Shown here: piece after piece, positions 8,786 to 17,694 of the stretch
Numbering within the stretch: the first letter of the stretch is position 1
How the letters are laid out: each line of letters begins with the position of its first letter
NCBI RefSeq assembly: GCF_902859915.1
Contig: NZ_CADIKK010000022.1
Coordinates: 58,679-122,678, forward strand
Source of the DNA: Paraburkholderia ultramafica
Lineage (GTDB): Bacteria; Pseudomonadota; Gammaproteobacteria; Burkholderiales; Burkholderiaceae
Direction of reading: 5' to 3'
Length of the DNA stretch: 64,000 bases
Translations under genes and position numbers: made by a program
Notes under the pieces: generated by a model
What the model was told of the DNA's origin: nothing
Databases searched by the model: none
The model's input: the letters and a program-made list of their open reading frames with translations, nothing else

Positions 8786-10051
8786 TTAGGCAAGCGCCGT
8801 CGAGGCGTCGGTCAGGGTGGCAAGGTCGATGGTCCGGCCTTGGTTCATCCACTTGCGCGAGAGTTTCAGTTCGCGCGGCGTGTTGATCGCGATCACGCCG
8901 CGAATCGCGCTGTCTTCCAGATAGAACAGCGTCGCGCGTTTGCCCGGCAAGTCGCCGCGCACCGCCAGTTGCGCATGGCCCGGAATGTCGCCGAGTATTT
9001 GCAGATTGACGTCGTACTGATCGGACCAGAACCACGGAATGTCCGCGTACGGTTCGAACGTGCCGAGCAAGGCTTTCGCCGTCGAGATCGCCTGGTTCTG
9101 CGCATTGGCCCACGATTCGAGCCGCACGCGGCGCTTGAGCCACGCGCTCGGATGATTGGCGACGTCGCCGCAGGCGAAAATGCGCGGGTCGTCGGTCGCG
9201 CCGAAATGATCGACGACGATGCCGTCGTCCACCTTCACACCCGCCGCTTCAGCGAGCGCCGTGTGCGGCGTGAGGCCGATGCCGGCGACAGCGAAATCGG
9301 CGTCGAGCGTCGAGCCGTCCGCGAATGTCGCGCGAACCCGGCTGGCATCATGCGGATGATCTTCGAGCTTCACGAGCGATGCGTTCAAACGCACGTCCAC
9401 ACCGTTCGCACGATGCAGTTCGAGCAGGAAGTTCGACACCATCGGCGGCAACGAGCGCGCGCACAGACGCGGCGCACCTTCCACCACGCATGCGTCGACG
9501 CCGAGCTTGCGCGCGGTGGCCGCCACTTCCAGACCGATCCAGCCGCCGCCCACCACCAGCACGCGCTGGCTCGCGCGCAACCGTTCGCCGAGCGCGACCG
9601 CTTCGTCGAGCGTGCGCAGGTAGGTAACGTGCGAGGTCTTCACCATCGCGTCCGGCAAACGGCGCGCCGCGCCGCCGGTGGCGATCACCAGCCGGTCGTA
9701 TTGCACTTCGCGGCCCGACTGCGTGCGCACGATGCATTGCTCGCGATCGATCGAACTCGCGCACTCCGGTTGCCACGCTTCGACGTTCAGCGCGTCGAAG
9801 TCCTCGGGCTTCACCAGACGCACGGTGTCGATATCCGCGTCGCCGGAGAGCACCGCCTTCGACAGCGGCGGGCGCTCGTACGGCAGATGAACCTCGTCGG
9901 CGATCATCACGAGACGGCCGTCGAAGCCTTCCTTGCGCAGCGTCTTCACGACCCAACCCGCCGCCTGGCCGCCGCCGATCACGACGATCGTGCGCGGTGC
10001 TTCGAGTCCGGCATGCGCGGCTTGCGCCTTTGCAGTAGCAGCATCAGTCAT
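8786..10051 (-). CDS. FAD-dependent ferredoxin reductase
   Basis: This 421-residue flavoprotein resembles the reductases of Rieske dioxygenase systems (BphA4/HcaD family). The N-terminal FAD fingerprint is TIVVIGGGQAAG, a second NAD(P)H-binding fingerprint VLVVGGGWIGLE lies near residue 150, and the FAD-contact motif is IFACGDVANHP. It should pass electrons from NADH to the Rieske ferredoxin encoded at the head of the operon. Its start overlaps the end of the extradiol dioxygenase gene by eight bases, so translation is probably coupled. Family members are usually about 400-420 residues, so it is full length. Confidence 0.9.
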   Translation of the reverse strand: MTDAATAKAQAAHAGLEAPRTIVVIGGGQAAGWVVKTLRKEGFDGRLVMIADEVHLPYERPPLSKAVLSGDADIDTVRLVKPEDFDALNVEAWQPECASSIDREQCIVRTQSGREVQYDRLVIATGGAARRLPDAMVKTSHVTYLRTLDEAVALGERLRASQRVLVVGGGWIGLEVAATARKLGVDACVVEGAPRLCARSLPPMVSNFLLELHRANGVDVRLNASLVKLEDHPHDASRVRATFADGSTLDADFAVAGIGLTPHTALAEAAGVKVDDGIVVDHFGATDDPRIFACGDVANHPSAWLKRRVRLESWANAQNQAISTAKALLGTFEPYADIPWFWSDQYDVNLQILGDIPGHAQLAVRGDLPGKRATLFYLEDSAIRGVIAINTPRELKLSRKWMNQGRTIDLATLTDASTALA

Positions 10052-11009
10052 TTTTGCGCTCCGTCATGAACTTGCCTTCCGGCGCCTTCGCGTTTTTCTG
10101 GCGCCGCGTATTGCCGTCGATGCCGCCGTCGATCGCCCATTCGGCGAACACGGTCGGCCCCGGTTCGAAATCGCGCGGCTGCCATTCGGGCGTGAGCTGG
10201 TCTTCGTCGGCGTAGTACTCGATCAGGCCGCCGGCCGGATTCTGGAAGTACCAGAAGTACGCCGACGACACCGGATGACGCCCCGGCCCGAGTTGCGTGT
10301 CCCAGCCGCAGCGGCTGACATGCATGCCGCCGCCGAACACTTCGTGGATGTCGCGCACGGTGAACGCGACGTGATTCAAGCCGCGCTTACCGTTGGGCAG
10401 CGCCAGCAGGAAAATGTCGTGATGGCCGCCGTGCGGCGCGCAGCGCATGAACGCGCCACGGCCCGGATAACGGTCCGACATTTCGAAGCCGAGCAGTTCC
10501 TGGTAGAACTTTTCCTGTTCGGCCAGTTTGTTCGTGAAGAACACGACGTGGCCCACTTCGACCGGCTCAGCGCGTTCGTAGATCGGCGACGGCTGATCGA
10601 CGCGCAACGTCTGGCCCCACACGTTCGACGGCGAACCGTGCACGTCGAGCGTACGCTTGCGAGTCACTTCGACACGAATCGCCATACCGTTCGGGTCGAT
10701 GCAGCCGACCGCGTCGCCGGTTTCGAAATGACCCGGCTGGCCGGCGAAACGGCCGCGCAGTTCGTCGAGTTCAGCCTTCGTCGCGACGCCCCAGGTCACC
10801 TCACGCAGCGTCGGGCCTTCTTCGAACGCGGGCGGCAGCGACGGGTCGTTCGCGTCGACGGCGAGAATCGTGCAGCCGTTGAGCGTTTCGAAGCGTGCAT
10901 GCGTCTCATCGTGCGCGGTCTCCTTGAGGCCCCAGTCCGCGAAAAAGCGGCGGCAGGTGGCGAGATCCGTCACGCCGTAAATAATCTGTTCAATGCCGAG
11001 AATCGCCAT
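10044..11009 (-). CDS. Extradiol ring-cleavage dioxygenase (VOC, type I)
   Basis: The 321-residue protein has the two-domain VOC build of BphC-like type I extradiol dioxygenases. The C-terminal domain carries the full 2-His-1-carboxylate iron site: His154 (EVGHVVFF), His213 (LNHVAF) and Glu264 (GLIEYYAD). The N-terminal domain is the usual degenerate copy. It should open a catechol ring next to the diol with O2, giving a hydroxymuconate semialdehyde. It lies between the aldehyde dehydrogenase (27 bases upstream) and the ferredoxin reductase (8-base overlap), which fits a meta-cleavage pathway. The preferred catechol cannot be told from sequence. Confidence 0.9.
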   Translation of the reverse strand: MAILGIEQIIYGVTDLATCRRFFADWGLKETAHDETHARFETLNGCTILAVDANDPSLPPAFEEGPTLREVTWGVATKAELDELRGRFAGQPGHFETGDAVGCIDPNGMAIRVEVTRKRTLDVHGSPSNVWGQTLRVDQPSPIYERAEPVEVGHVVFFTNKLAEQEKFYQELLGFEMSDRYPGRGAFMRCAPHGGHHDIFLLALPNGKRGLNHVAFTVRDIHEVFGGGMHVSRCGWDTQLGPGRHPVSSAYFWYFQNPAGGLIEYYADEDQLTPEWQPRDFEPGPTVFAEWAIDGGIDGNTRRQKNAKAPEGKFMTERKND

Positions 11010-11036
11010 AACGTACCTCTTGCCTATCTTGCGTAT

Positions 11037-12566
11037 TCAGTTCGCCCGGGGCGCGTCAGCCCGGGGCGCGTTAGCCCACGCCAGCGGCGCGTCGTTCAAG
11101 CCCCAGTAGAGGCTCTTCTGCTGCATGTATTCGCGGATGCCGAGGCGGCCTTTCTCGCGTCCCATGCCGCTCTCTTTCCAGCCGCTGAACGGCGTCGAGA
11201 TCGAGAACAGCTTGTAGGTGTTGATCCAGATCGTGCCGGCTTCGAGCGCGCGGGCGATCCGGTAAGCGCGCTTGTAATCGCGCGTCCAGATGCCGGCTGC
11301 GAGGCCGAACACACTGTTGTTCGCTTCTTTCAGCAGCGAGGCTTCGTCGTCGAACGGCATCGCCACGAGCACCGGGCCGAAGATTTCTTCCTGGCAGATG
11401 CGCGCGTCGTTGGTCAGGCCTTCGAGAATCGTCGGCTGGAAGTAGGTGCCGGCTTCGCGGCCATCGCCGACCGGACGTTCGCCGCCGCACAGCAGGCGGC
11501 CGCCTTCTTCGAGACCCAGCGCGACATAGCGCTCGACGGTTTCGCGATGCGCTGCCGTAATCAGCGGACCCATCTGCGTTTCCATCAGCGACGGATCGCC
11601 GACGCGCAGCTTGCGTGCGCCTTCAGCGAGACGCTTCATGAACGCGTCGTAAATCGAACGCTGCACGAACAGGCGCGAACCCGCGATGCACGCCTCGCCC
11701 GACGAACTGAAAATGCCGTACAGCACGCCGTTCACCGCGTGATCGAGATCGGCGTCGTCGAACACGATGGTCGGCGACTTGCCGCCGAGTTCGAGCGACA
11801 CCGGCATCAGCTTGTCCGCCGCGATGCGCGCGATGCCGCGGCCCACTTCGGTGCCGCCCGTGAACGACACTTTCTTCACCAGCGGATGACGCACCAGCAC
11901 GTCGCCGATCACCGAGCCCTTGCCCGGCAGCACGCTGATGACGCCCTTCGGCACGCCAGCTTCTTCACAGATGCGCGCCAGCGCCAAGGAAACCAAGGGC
12001 GTGACTTCGGCGGGCTTCAACACCACCGCATTACCGCCCGCGAGCGCGGGAGCGAGCTTCTGCGCGTCGGAAGCGATCGGCGAATTCCACGGCGTAATCG
12101 CCGCGATCACACCGATCGGCTCGTACACGCTCATCGTTAGATAGTCGCCGCGCGACGGCGTGACTTCTTCGTCGAGCGTTTCGAGGCAGGCCGCGAAATA
12201 GCGGAACGTGTTCGCGGCGCTCGCCACCAGCACGCGCGTTTCGCCGATCGGCTTGCCGTTGTCGCGGCGCTGCAATTGCGCGAGCGCTTCGTGGCGCGCC
12301 ATGATCAGATCGGCGATGCGGTACAGGATCAGCGCGCGTTGATGCGGCTTCAGACCCGACCAGTCCGCGCGGCGCCATCCGAGGTCGGCGGCTTGCACGG
12401 CGTCGCGGGCGTCGTCGGCGTTGGCCGTCGAGATTTCCATGTTGACCGACTGATCCGCCGGATACAGGCTTTTGTACGGGTTGCCACGCCCTTGCCGCCA
12501 TTCGCCGCCGATGAAGATATCGCCGGTAGGCACGAGGCTGGTATCGAAGTGAGTCATGTCGGTCAT
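11037..12566 (-). CDS. Aldehyde dehydrogenase
   Basis: This 509-residue NAD(P)+-dependent aldehyde dehydrogenase has the full catalytic set: Asn161 (TPWN), Glu259 (LELGGKSP) and Cys293 (GEACIAGSR). It should oxidise an aldehyde to the acid. In its setting, after a ring-cleaving dioxygenase in the same operon, a semialdehyde from ring cleavage is the likely substrate (2-hydroxymuconic semialdehyde dehydrogenase role). An alternative is the aldehyde released by the ThDP enzyme two genes upstream. The gene follows the aspartate-dehydrogenase-like gene by 23 bases. Confidence 0.92.
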   Translation of the reverse strand: MTDMTHFDTSLVPTGDIFIGGEWRQGRGNPYKSLYPADQSVNMEISTANADDARDAVQAADLGWRRADWSGLKPHQRALILYRIADLIMARHEALAQLQRRDNGKPIGETRVLVASAANTFRYFAACLETLDEEVTPSRGDYLTMSVYEPIGVIAAITPWNSPIASDAQKLAPALAGGNAVVLKPAEVTPLVSLALARICEEAGVPKGVISVLPGKGSVIGDVLVRHPLVKKVSFTGGTEVGRGIARIAADKLMPVSLELGGKSPTIVFDDADLDHAVNGVLYGIFSSSGEACIAGSRLFVQRSIYDAFMKRLAEGARKLRVGDPSLMETQMGPLITAAHRETVERYVALGLEEGGRLLCGGERPVGDGREAGTYFQPTILEGLTNDARICQEEIFGPVLVAMPFDDEASLLKEANNSVFGLAAGIWTRDYKRAYRIARALEAGTIWINTYKLFSISTPFSGWKESGMGREKGRLGIREYMQQKSLYWGLNDAPLAWANAPRADAPRAN

Positions 12567-12589
12567 TCCGGTTTGCTTCAGCTAAAGTC

Positions 12590-13420
12590 TTAAATCACGC
12601 AACGGGCCGCGCGATTGCGCAGCGCACGCATCGCGCTGTACGCGGTCAGCGCGGACGTCTTGGGGTTGTCCGGCAGCGGCTTGCCGCACATTTCCAGCGA
12701 CATCTCGCCGAATGCGCCGCGCGCCACGATGCGATGCACGTTGCGCGTCACGTTCGGGTCGGCGATCAATCGGACCGTGGTGTGGTCCAGACCGAGACCG
12801 GCCAGCGCGATCGTCGCGGCAACGTTGGCGTTCTTCGGATAGAGGCGCGCCGCTTCGCGCGCGCTGCCTTCGAAGATCACCATCTCTTCATTCAGCGCGT
12901 TCAGATCGCAGACCTGTTCGGCCGGTGTGCCGAGCCAGCCCGTCGGCGGCTTGCGGCCCGTGTACAGCACTTCGTCGAGGCCGCCGAGCTTGGCCGCGGC
13001 CAGCGCGTCCACGCCGCCAATCGCGCCGGAGAGCAGCGTCAACGTCGCGTCGCCTTCATCGGCGGCGGCGGACAACGCGTCGAGCAGCATCACATCGGAC
13101 AACGCACCGATCGACGCCACCGCGCAATCGGTACCGGCTTTCAGCAGCGGCACCACGTGATCGACGAGCGCGCTGTGTCCCGCGCATTCCAAAGCGAAAT
13201 GCGGCTGGCTGCTAAGCGCGGACACCGACGTCACCACGTCCACCATCGAGCCCACCACGGCGCGCACCGAGGCCATATGGCGCTCCGGCACGATCACGTG
13301 AGACACGCGCACCGCCGGATCGGCGGCGACCGAGCGGTACACCGCCTGGCCGATCGCACCGAAGCCGATCATCGCGACGTCGACGGGCGCGTGATGTCCC
13401 GCGTAGCCGGCCTCATGCAT
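12590..13420 (-). CDS. L-aspartate dehydrogenase-like protein
   Basis: The 276-residue protein matches the NadX/PA3505-type aspartate dehydrogenase family. It has an N-terminal Rossmann motif VAMIGFGAIGQAV, then TGRKPPTGWLGTPAE, NANVAATIALAGLGLDHT and LIADPN, which line the substrate pocket in characterised members. Known members interconvert L-aspartate and iminoaspartate/oxaloacetate with NAD(P). The role here is unclear because no quinolinate synthase gene is near; it sits between a ThDP enzyme and an aldehyde dehydrogenase. From memory, a similar ALDH-AspDH-decarboxylase-SDR-IclR order exists in Pseudomonas aeruginosa around PA3504-PA3508. It overlaps the ThDP gene by eight bases. Confidence 0.82.
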   Translation of the reverse strand: MHEAGYAGHHAPVDVAMIGFGAIGQAVYRSVAADPAVRVSHVIVPERHMASVRAVVGSMVDVVTSVSALSSQPHFALECAGHSALVDHVVPLLKAGTDCAVASIGALSDVMLLDALSAAADEGDATLTLLSGAIGGVDALAAAKLGGLDEVLYTGRKPPTGWLGTPAEQVCDLNALNEEMVIFEGSAREAARLYPKNANVAATIALAGLGLDHTTVRLIADPNVTRNVHRIVARGAFGEMSLEMCGKPLPDNPKTSALTAYSAMRALRNRAARCVI

Positions 13421-15071
13421 GTTGCGGCTCCTGTTCCTTGACCGGCGGCCCCGCGAATGCGGTGGCGAACGAGCCGACCGACAGCATGTCCACTTCGACC
13501 AGCACCGGACCAGTCTTCGCGATGCCTTCGCGAATGATCGCGTCGGCCTGGTCGAGCGACTTGATGCGGTAGTGCGTGAGCTTCAGGCTCGCGCAGAACT
13601 GCGCGAAATCCGGCTGATGCAGATCGACGTAGCAGCGGCGGCCACCGTATTGCGCGTCCTGAATGTTGCGGATCACGCCGTAGCACTGGTCGTTCATCAG
13701 CACGATCATCACGTTGGCGTTTTCCTGCACGGCCGTCGCGAGTTCGCCGACGTTGACCATCAGGCCGCCGTCACCGACCAGACACACGGTCTTCGCCGCA
13801 TTGCCCGCGAGCGCCGCGCCGATGCCCATCTGCATGCCCTGGCCGATGCCACCGCCGAGTGCATGAACCCCCGCGCGCGGCGCGAAGATCTTCAGCATGC
13901 GGTTGCCCCACGTGCTGTTTGAGATCGTGACGTCGCGCACCCAGTTGTAGTCGCGGCCCACCGCCGCTTGCAGCGCGTCGACGAGGCACTTGTACGGGCC
14001 GAGGCCCTTGCCCACGTCGGCAACCGCGCTTTCGCGCGCGGCGGCCAGATCCTGCGCGAACTTCGGATCGACCTTCAGGCGGCCTTCGAGCAGCGTCGCG
14101 AGTTCGTCGAGGACGGCCGCCGCATCGCCGTGAATGAACATCTCGTTGCGGTAGCCGCGGTTGTCGGCGAGCGCGTCGGCGTCGATGCGATACAGCGGTT
14201 GCGGCAACGCCAGCTTGTACTTCAGCGTTTCGTTGCCACGCAGACGCGAACCGACCACCACGAGCGCGTCGCACGTCTTATAGAAACGCTCGACCGCCGC
14301 ATGCACGTTGAACGCGCCGAGCGTCGCCGGATGATCTTCCGGCAGCACGCCACGGCCCTGCACGCTGGTGACGACGCCAAAGCCCAGCGCCACCAGACGC
14401 TCGACCGCCTGGGTCGCATGGCGCGTGCCGCCGCCCAGCCACAGCAGCGGGCGCTTCGCGTTGACCAGTTGCTCCGCGAGTTGCGCGACGCGCTGGCTGC
14501 AATGCGTGAGTGTCGTGACGTGCGGCGCGGCGAGGTCGGTCGGCCATTCGACTTCGGCAGCCTGAATGTCGATCGGAATCTCGACGCTCACCGGGCCGCT
14601 CGGCGCGGTTTGCGCGACCCGTACGGCTTCGCGGATCGTCGGCAGCGCGGTCTCGACCGAGCGCACGCGGAACGCGGCCTTCGAGATCGACGACAGCATC
14701 GACAACTGGTCCGGCGCTTCGTGGATGTACGCGAGGTCTTGATCCAGGTATTCGGTTTCGATCTGGCCGGTGACGTGCAGCAACGCGGTGCCCGCGGTCA
14801 ATGCTTCGACCATCGCGCCCGCTGCGTTGCCCGCCGCGGTGCCGGTGCTGGTGAACGCCACGCCGAGGCCACCGGAGACGCGTGCGAGGCCGTCGGCCAT
14901 GTTCACCGCGCCGGCTTCGCCGCGCGCGCCGACATAGCGGATCTTGCCGCGGTTGTGAATCGCGTCGAGGATCGGCATGTTGTGGATCGAGATCACGCCG
15001 AATGCGGTTTGAACGCCGCATTGCTCGAGAAAGGCGGCGATCAGTTCGCCAACGGTGGTTTTGTTAGACAT
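13413..15071 (-). CDS. Thiamine diphosphate-dependent enzyme (benzoylformate decarboxylase/ALS-like)
   Basis: The start at 15071 (MSNKTT) is preferred over an ATG eight codons upstream because it gives the same eight-base overlap as other gene pairs here. The 552-residue protein has the three domains of ThDP decarboxylases: an N-terminal PYR domain with the activating Glu52 (ARGEAGAVNMADG), a central domain, and a PP domain with the GDG-to-N metal motif (Gly433 to Asn460). Family members decarboxylate 2-oxo acids or condense them. In this operon it may act on a 2-oxo acid from ring-cleavage products. Which reaction it performs is not known. Confidence 0.85.
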   Translation of the reverse strand: MSNKTTVGELIAAFLEQCGVQTAFGVISIHNMPILDAIHNRGKIRYVGARGEAGAVNMADGLARVSGGLGVAFTSTGTAAGNAAGAMVEALTAGTALLHVTGQIETEYLDQDLAYIHEAPDQLSMLSSISKAAFRVRSVETALPTIREAVRVAQTAPSGPVSVEIPIDIQAAEVEWPTDLAAPHVTTLTHCSQRVAQLAEQLVNAKRPLLWLGGGTRHATQAVERLVALGFGVVTSVQGRGVLPEDHPATLGAFNVHAAVERFYKTCDALVVVGSRLRGNETLKYKLALPQPLYRIDADALADNRGYRNEMFIHGDAAAVLDELATLLEGRLKVDPKFAQDLAAARESAVADVGKGLGPYKCLVDALQAAVGRDYNWVRDVTISNSTWGNRMLKIFAPRAGVHALGGGIGQGMQMGIGAALAGNAAKTVCLVGDGGLMVNVGELATAVQENANVMIVLMNDQCYGVIRNIQDAQYGGRRCYVDLHQPDFAQFCASLKLTHYRIKSLDQADAIIREGIAKTGPVLVEVDMLSVGSFATAFAGPPVKEQEPQHA

Positions 15072-15858
15072 GTCGTGCAACGCCTCCAGAAACATCGATG
15101 TGACTGCCCGTCGTATAGGACGACAGCGTCGTAGCCAGATAAAAGAGCGCTTGAGCGGCTTCTTCGGGGCGACCGAAGCGGCCTAGCGGAATGTTTTTCT
15201 TGCGCGCCAGTTCGGCGGTCCAGTCTTCCCAGCTCTGGCCCGGCTGCGCCTGGGTCGCGTAACGGCGGCGCCACTGACCCGATTCGACGATGCCGATCAG
15301 AATCGAATTGACGCGGATGCGCTGCGGCGCGAGTTCCACCGCGAGCGACTTGATGAGGTTCTGCACGCCGGCGCGCGCCGACGACGTCGCCACCATGTGC
15401 GGCTCGGGTTGCAGCGCGAGCAGCGAGTTCACGCAGACCACGGCCGCGTTGTTGCCAGCCCCGGCCGCATCGCGCAGCATCGGCAGGAACGCGCGGGTCG
15501 GACGGATTACGCTGAAGTACTTCAGGTCGAGCTCTTCGCGCCAGGCGTCGTCGCTGGTGTCGGCGAACGTCGACACGCGACCCTGGCCCGCGTTGTTCAC
15601 CAGCATGTCGGTGCGGCCGAAGCGCGTTTGCACCGCTTGCGCGAACGCGTTGACGTCGTCGGTGTCGAGCACGTCGCAACTTTGCGCGAACAGTTGCGCA
15701 TGGGGAAACTGCGCGTTCAGCGCGGCTTGCGCTTGCGCGAGACGCTCGGTGTCGCGGCCGCAGATCGCGACCGATGCGCCGGCCCGCAAAAACAGTTCGG
15801 CGGTCGCGAGGCCGATGCCGGACGAACCGCCCGTCACCACCGCTACCTGCCCGCACAA
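15064..15858 (-). CDS. Atypical SDR lacking the YxxxK active site
   Basis: The 264-residue protein has a good cofactor site (TGGSSGIG) and NNAG, and ends like other SDRs (GSHIDVSGGVARHV). At the catalytic position, aligning the following helix (NLIKSLAVEL) puts Thr where Tyr should be and Arg where Lys should be (ATSSAR). The usual Tyr/Lys dyad is therefore replaced, so either another residue does the chemistry or it is a binding protein. It overlaps the IclR gene by 16 bases upstream and the ThDP gene by 8 bases downstream, so it is surely co-translated with them. I recall similar ATSAAR-type SDRs next to aspartate dehydrogenase genes. Confidence 0.82.
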   Translation of the reverse strand: MCGQVAVVTGGSSGIGLATAELFLRAGASVAICGRDTERLAQAQAALNAQFPHAQLFAQSCDVLDTDDVNAFAQAVQTRFGRTDMLVNNAGQGRVSTFADTSDDAWREELDLKYFSVIRPTRAFLPMLRDAAGAGNNAAVVCVNSLLALQPEPHMVATSSARAGVQNLIKSLAVELAPQRIRVNSILIGIVESGQWRRRYATQAQPGQSWEDWTAELARKKNIPLGRFGRPEEAAQALFYLATTLSSYTTGSHIDVSGGVARHV

Positions 15859-16757
15859 GTCGATTTGAATCGTCGGATCCCCAATGCCTTCATGTATTTG
15901 CTGCCCGCATTCGGCCCAAGCTTCGGCCGATAGTTGAGCCGCTGCGAAAGTTCGTCGGCCGCGCGGCGGACTTTGTCGATCAGGCCGCTGTCGAGCAGCG
16001 ACGCGTCGATCTCGTGGCGCGGAATCGTCGTTGTGATGACCGCGACGATGCGGCCCGTGTCGTTGCGCACCGGCGCGCTGACCACCGAAATGCCGCGTTC
16101 GAACGACGACTCGCTGATCGCGAAGCCGCGCCGCGCGTCGTCGCGAATCCGTTCGTACAGATCCTCGACAGTGGTGGGCGTCTGCTTCGTGAAGCGCTCG
16201 AGTTCCGGTTCGGGATAGAGCTTCTTCAGATCGTCGAGCGTCATGTCGCCCATCAGCACCTGGCCATGCGTGGTCGCATAAGCGGGCAGACGGGTGCCGA
16301 CGTTGACCTTCACTGAACTGAAAATCGGCGCATGGCTTTGCGCCTTGGCGACGAACACGACATCGCGTCCGTCGCGAATCACGATGTGGCTCGTCAGACC
16401 TGTTTCGTTGCGCAGCGCTTCGATGATCGGCAGGCCGAGGTCGGTCAATTCGAGCGAGCTCAGATACTCGAAACCGAGCCGCAGCACCGCGATGCCAAGG
16501 CGATAGTTGCGGTCCTTGTCGGCACGTTCGAGAAAACCGAGCGATTCGAGCGTTTGCAGCAGACGGAACACCGTCGTGCGAGGAATCTTCAGGCGCCGGG
16601 ACAATTCCGGCGCGCCGAGAACCGGCTCGCGCGGCGAGAACTCGGTCAGAATCTTCAGACCGCGTTCAAGACCCGGCACCCGGTAGCCGGAATCGCTACT
16701 GGTGTCGTTGCGGTCGTCGTCCGCGTCGCGCTCGGCGTTGATGGTGTCGGGCGTCAT
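15843..16757 (-). CDS. IclR family transcriptional regulator (first copy)
   Basis: This 304-residue regulator has an N-terminal winged helix (GLERGLKILTEFS, then APELSRRLKIPRTTVFRLLQTLE) and a C-terminal ligand-binding IclR domain (VVFVAKAQSHAPIFSSVKV, GQVLMGD, RGISVVSAPVRNDTG). IclR proteins bind aromatic or organic-acid effectors and control nearby catabolic genes. Unusually it lies in the middle of the operon: the hydrolase stop TGA directly precedes its ATG, and its 3' end overlaps the SDR gene. It would thus be made together with the enzymes it may control. It closely resembles the IclR at 22396-23376. Confidence 0.92.
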   Translation of the reverse strand: MTPDTINAERDADDDRNDTSSDSGYRVPGLERGLKILTEFSPREPVLGAPELSRRLKIPRTTVFRLLQTLESLGFLERADKDRNYRLGIAVLRLGFEYLSSLELTDLGLPIIEALRNETGLTSHIVIRDGRDVVFVAKAQSHAPIFSSVKVNVGTRLPAYATTHGQVLMGDMTLDDLKKLYPEPELERFTKQTPTTVEDLYERIRDDARRGFAISESSFERGISVVSAPVRNDTGRIVAVITTTIPRHEIDASLLDSGLIDKVRRAADELSQRLNYRPKLGPNAGSKYMKALGIRRFKSTCAGR

Positions 16758-17648
16758 TCATTGGCTCCGTGGTCCGCCGCTCGCGCGGCAGAACGTGTCG
16801 ATGATCGCGGTGTACGCGGCGGGTGCTTCGATATAGCCGGCGTGCCCCGCGTGCGGCACGACCTGCAGTGGGGTGCGCGCGGCCTGCGCGAGACGCTCGC
16901 AGGCCGCGGGCGGCGTAACGGCGTCGGCGGCGCCGACCGCGACGTTGATGCGGCCCGTGCAGCGCGCGAGGTCGCCGGCGAGATCGGCGTTGGCGAGCAG
17001 ATGTGCCGCTTGCGCGTAGCCGTGCGGGATCACGCGCGACATGTTCCAGCGCACCCACGCGCGGGCTTCGTCGCTCGCGTGAGCGGACAACATATTGGCG
17101 CTGCGCTTTTCGGCGAGACCTTGCGGGCCGAGTTCTTTCAGCATCGCGAGACGTTGATCGCGTTTCGTCTCGCGCACCTCGGCCGATGCCGCGCCGTAAC
17201 CGCCCGCCGGCGACAACAGCAACAGACCGGCCACGCGCTGCGGACAAGCCGCCGCAAACGCACCGGCGATGATCGCGCCGAGCGAGTGCCCGACCAGCAC
17301 GCCTCGTTCGATACCGAGCGCGTCGAGCCAGTCCTTCAGCACCGTTGCGTAATCGCCGGCTACGGGCGACTCGGCCGCGACCGGCGTGGACGCGCCATAA
17401 CCCGGCGCGTCCCACGCCAGCACACGGCGGCTCGCGCCTAATACTTCAAACTGCTGCACCCACGATGCCGCGCCCGAACCGATACCGTGCAACAGCACGA
17501 GCGGCAGCGCGTCGCTGTTCGCACTCGCCGCTTCGCGATAGCTCAGCGCGCGTTGCGATGCCAGCGAGACCTGCTGCGCCGGAAAGCCCGCAAGGCGTGC
17601 TTCGAGCGTGGCGTGTTGATCGGCGGTAGCGGACGGGACTGCGGACAT
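16758..17648 (-). CDS. Alpha/beta hydrolase, possible C-C bond hydrolase
   Basis: The 296-residue protein has the serine-hydrolase set: oxyanion loop LLHGIGSGAASW, nucleophile elbow GHSLGA (Ser122), DAPGYGAS loop and HAGHAGYIEAP near the C-terminus for the base. The outline fits the meta-cleavage product hydrolases (MhpC/BphD) as well as haloperoxidase-like esterases. Given the extradiol dioxygenase in the same operon, cleavage of a ring-opened 2-oxo-dienoate is a reasonable inference. Its TGA is immediately followed by the IclR start codon. The cupin gene upstream ends 46 bases before it. Confidence 0.87.
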   Translation of the reverse strand: MSAVPSATADQHATLEARLAGFPAQQVSLASQRALSYREAASANSDALPLVLLHGIGSGAASWVQQFEVLGASRRVLAWDAPGYGASTPVAAESPVAGDYATVLKDWLDALGIERGVLVGHSLGAIIAGAFAAACPQRVAGLLLLSPAGGYGAASAEVRETKRDQRLAMLKELGPQGLAEKRSANMLSAHASDEARAWVRWNMSRVIPHGYAQAAHLLANADLAGDLARCTGRINVAVGAADAVTPPAACERLAQAARTPLQVVPHAGHAGYIEAPAAYTAIIDTFCRASGGPRSQ

Positions 17649-17694
17649 GATTTCCTTCGCGAGTGTTGTGAAACTGGAACGACGCTTTATCGCT

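Noticed and set aside
9933..12140. 735-codon rightward open frame across the aldehyde dehydrogenase and dioxygenase genes
   Set aside because: It is antisense to two well-supported enzymes and its composition is shadow-like.
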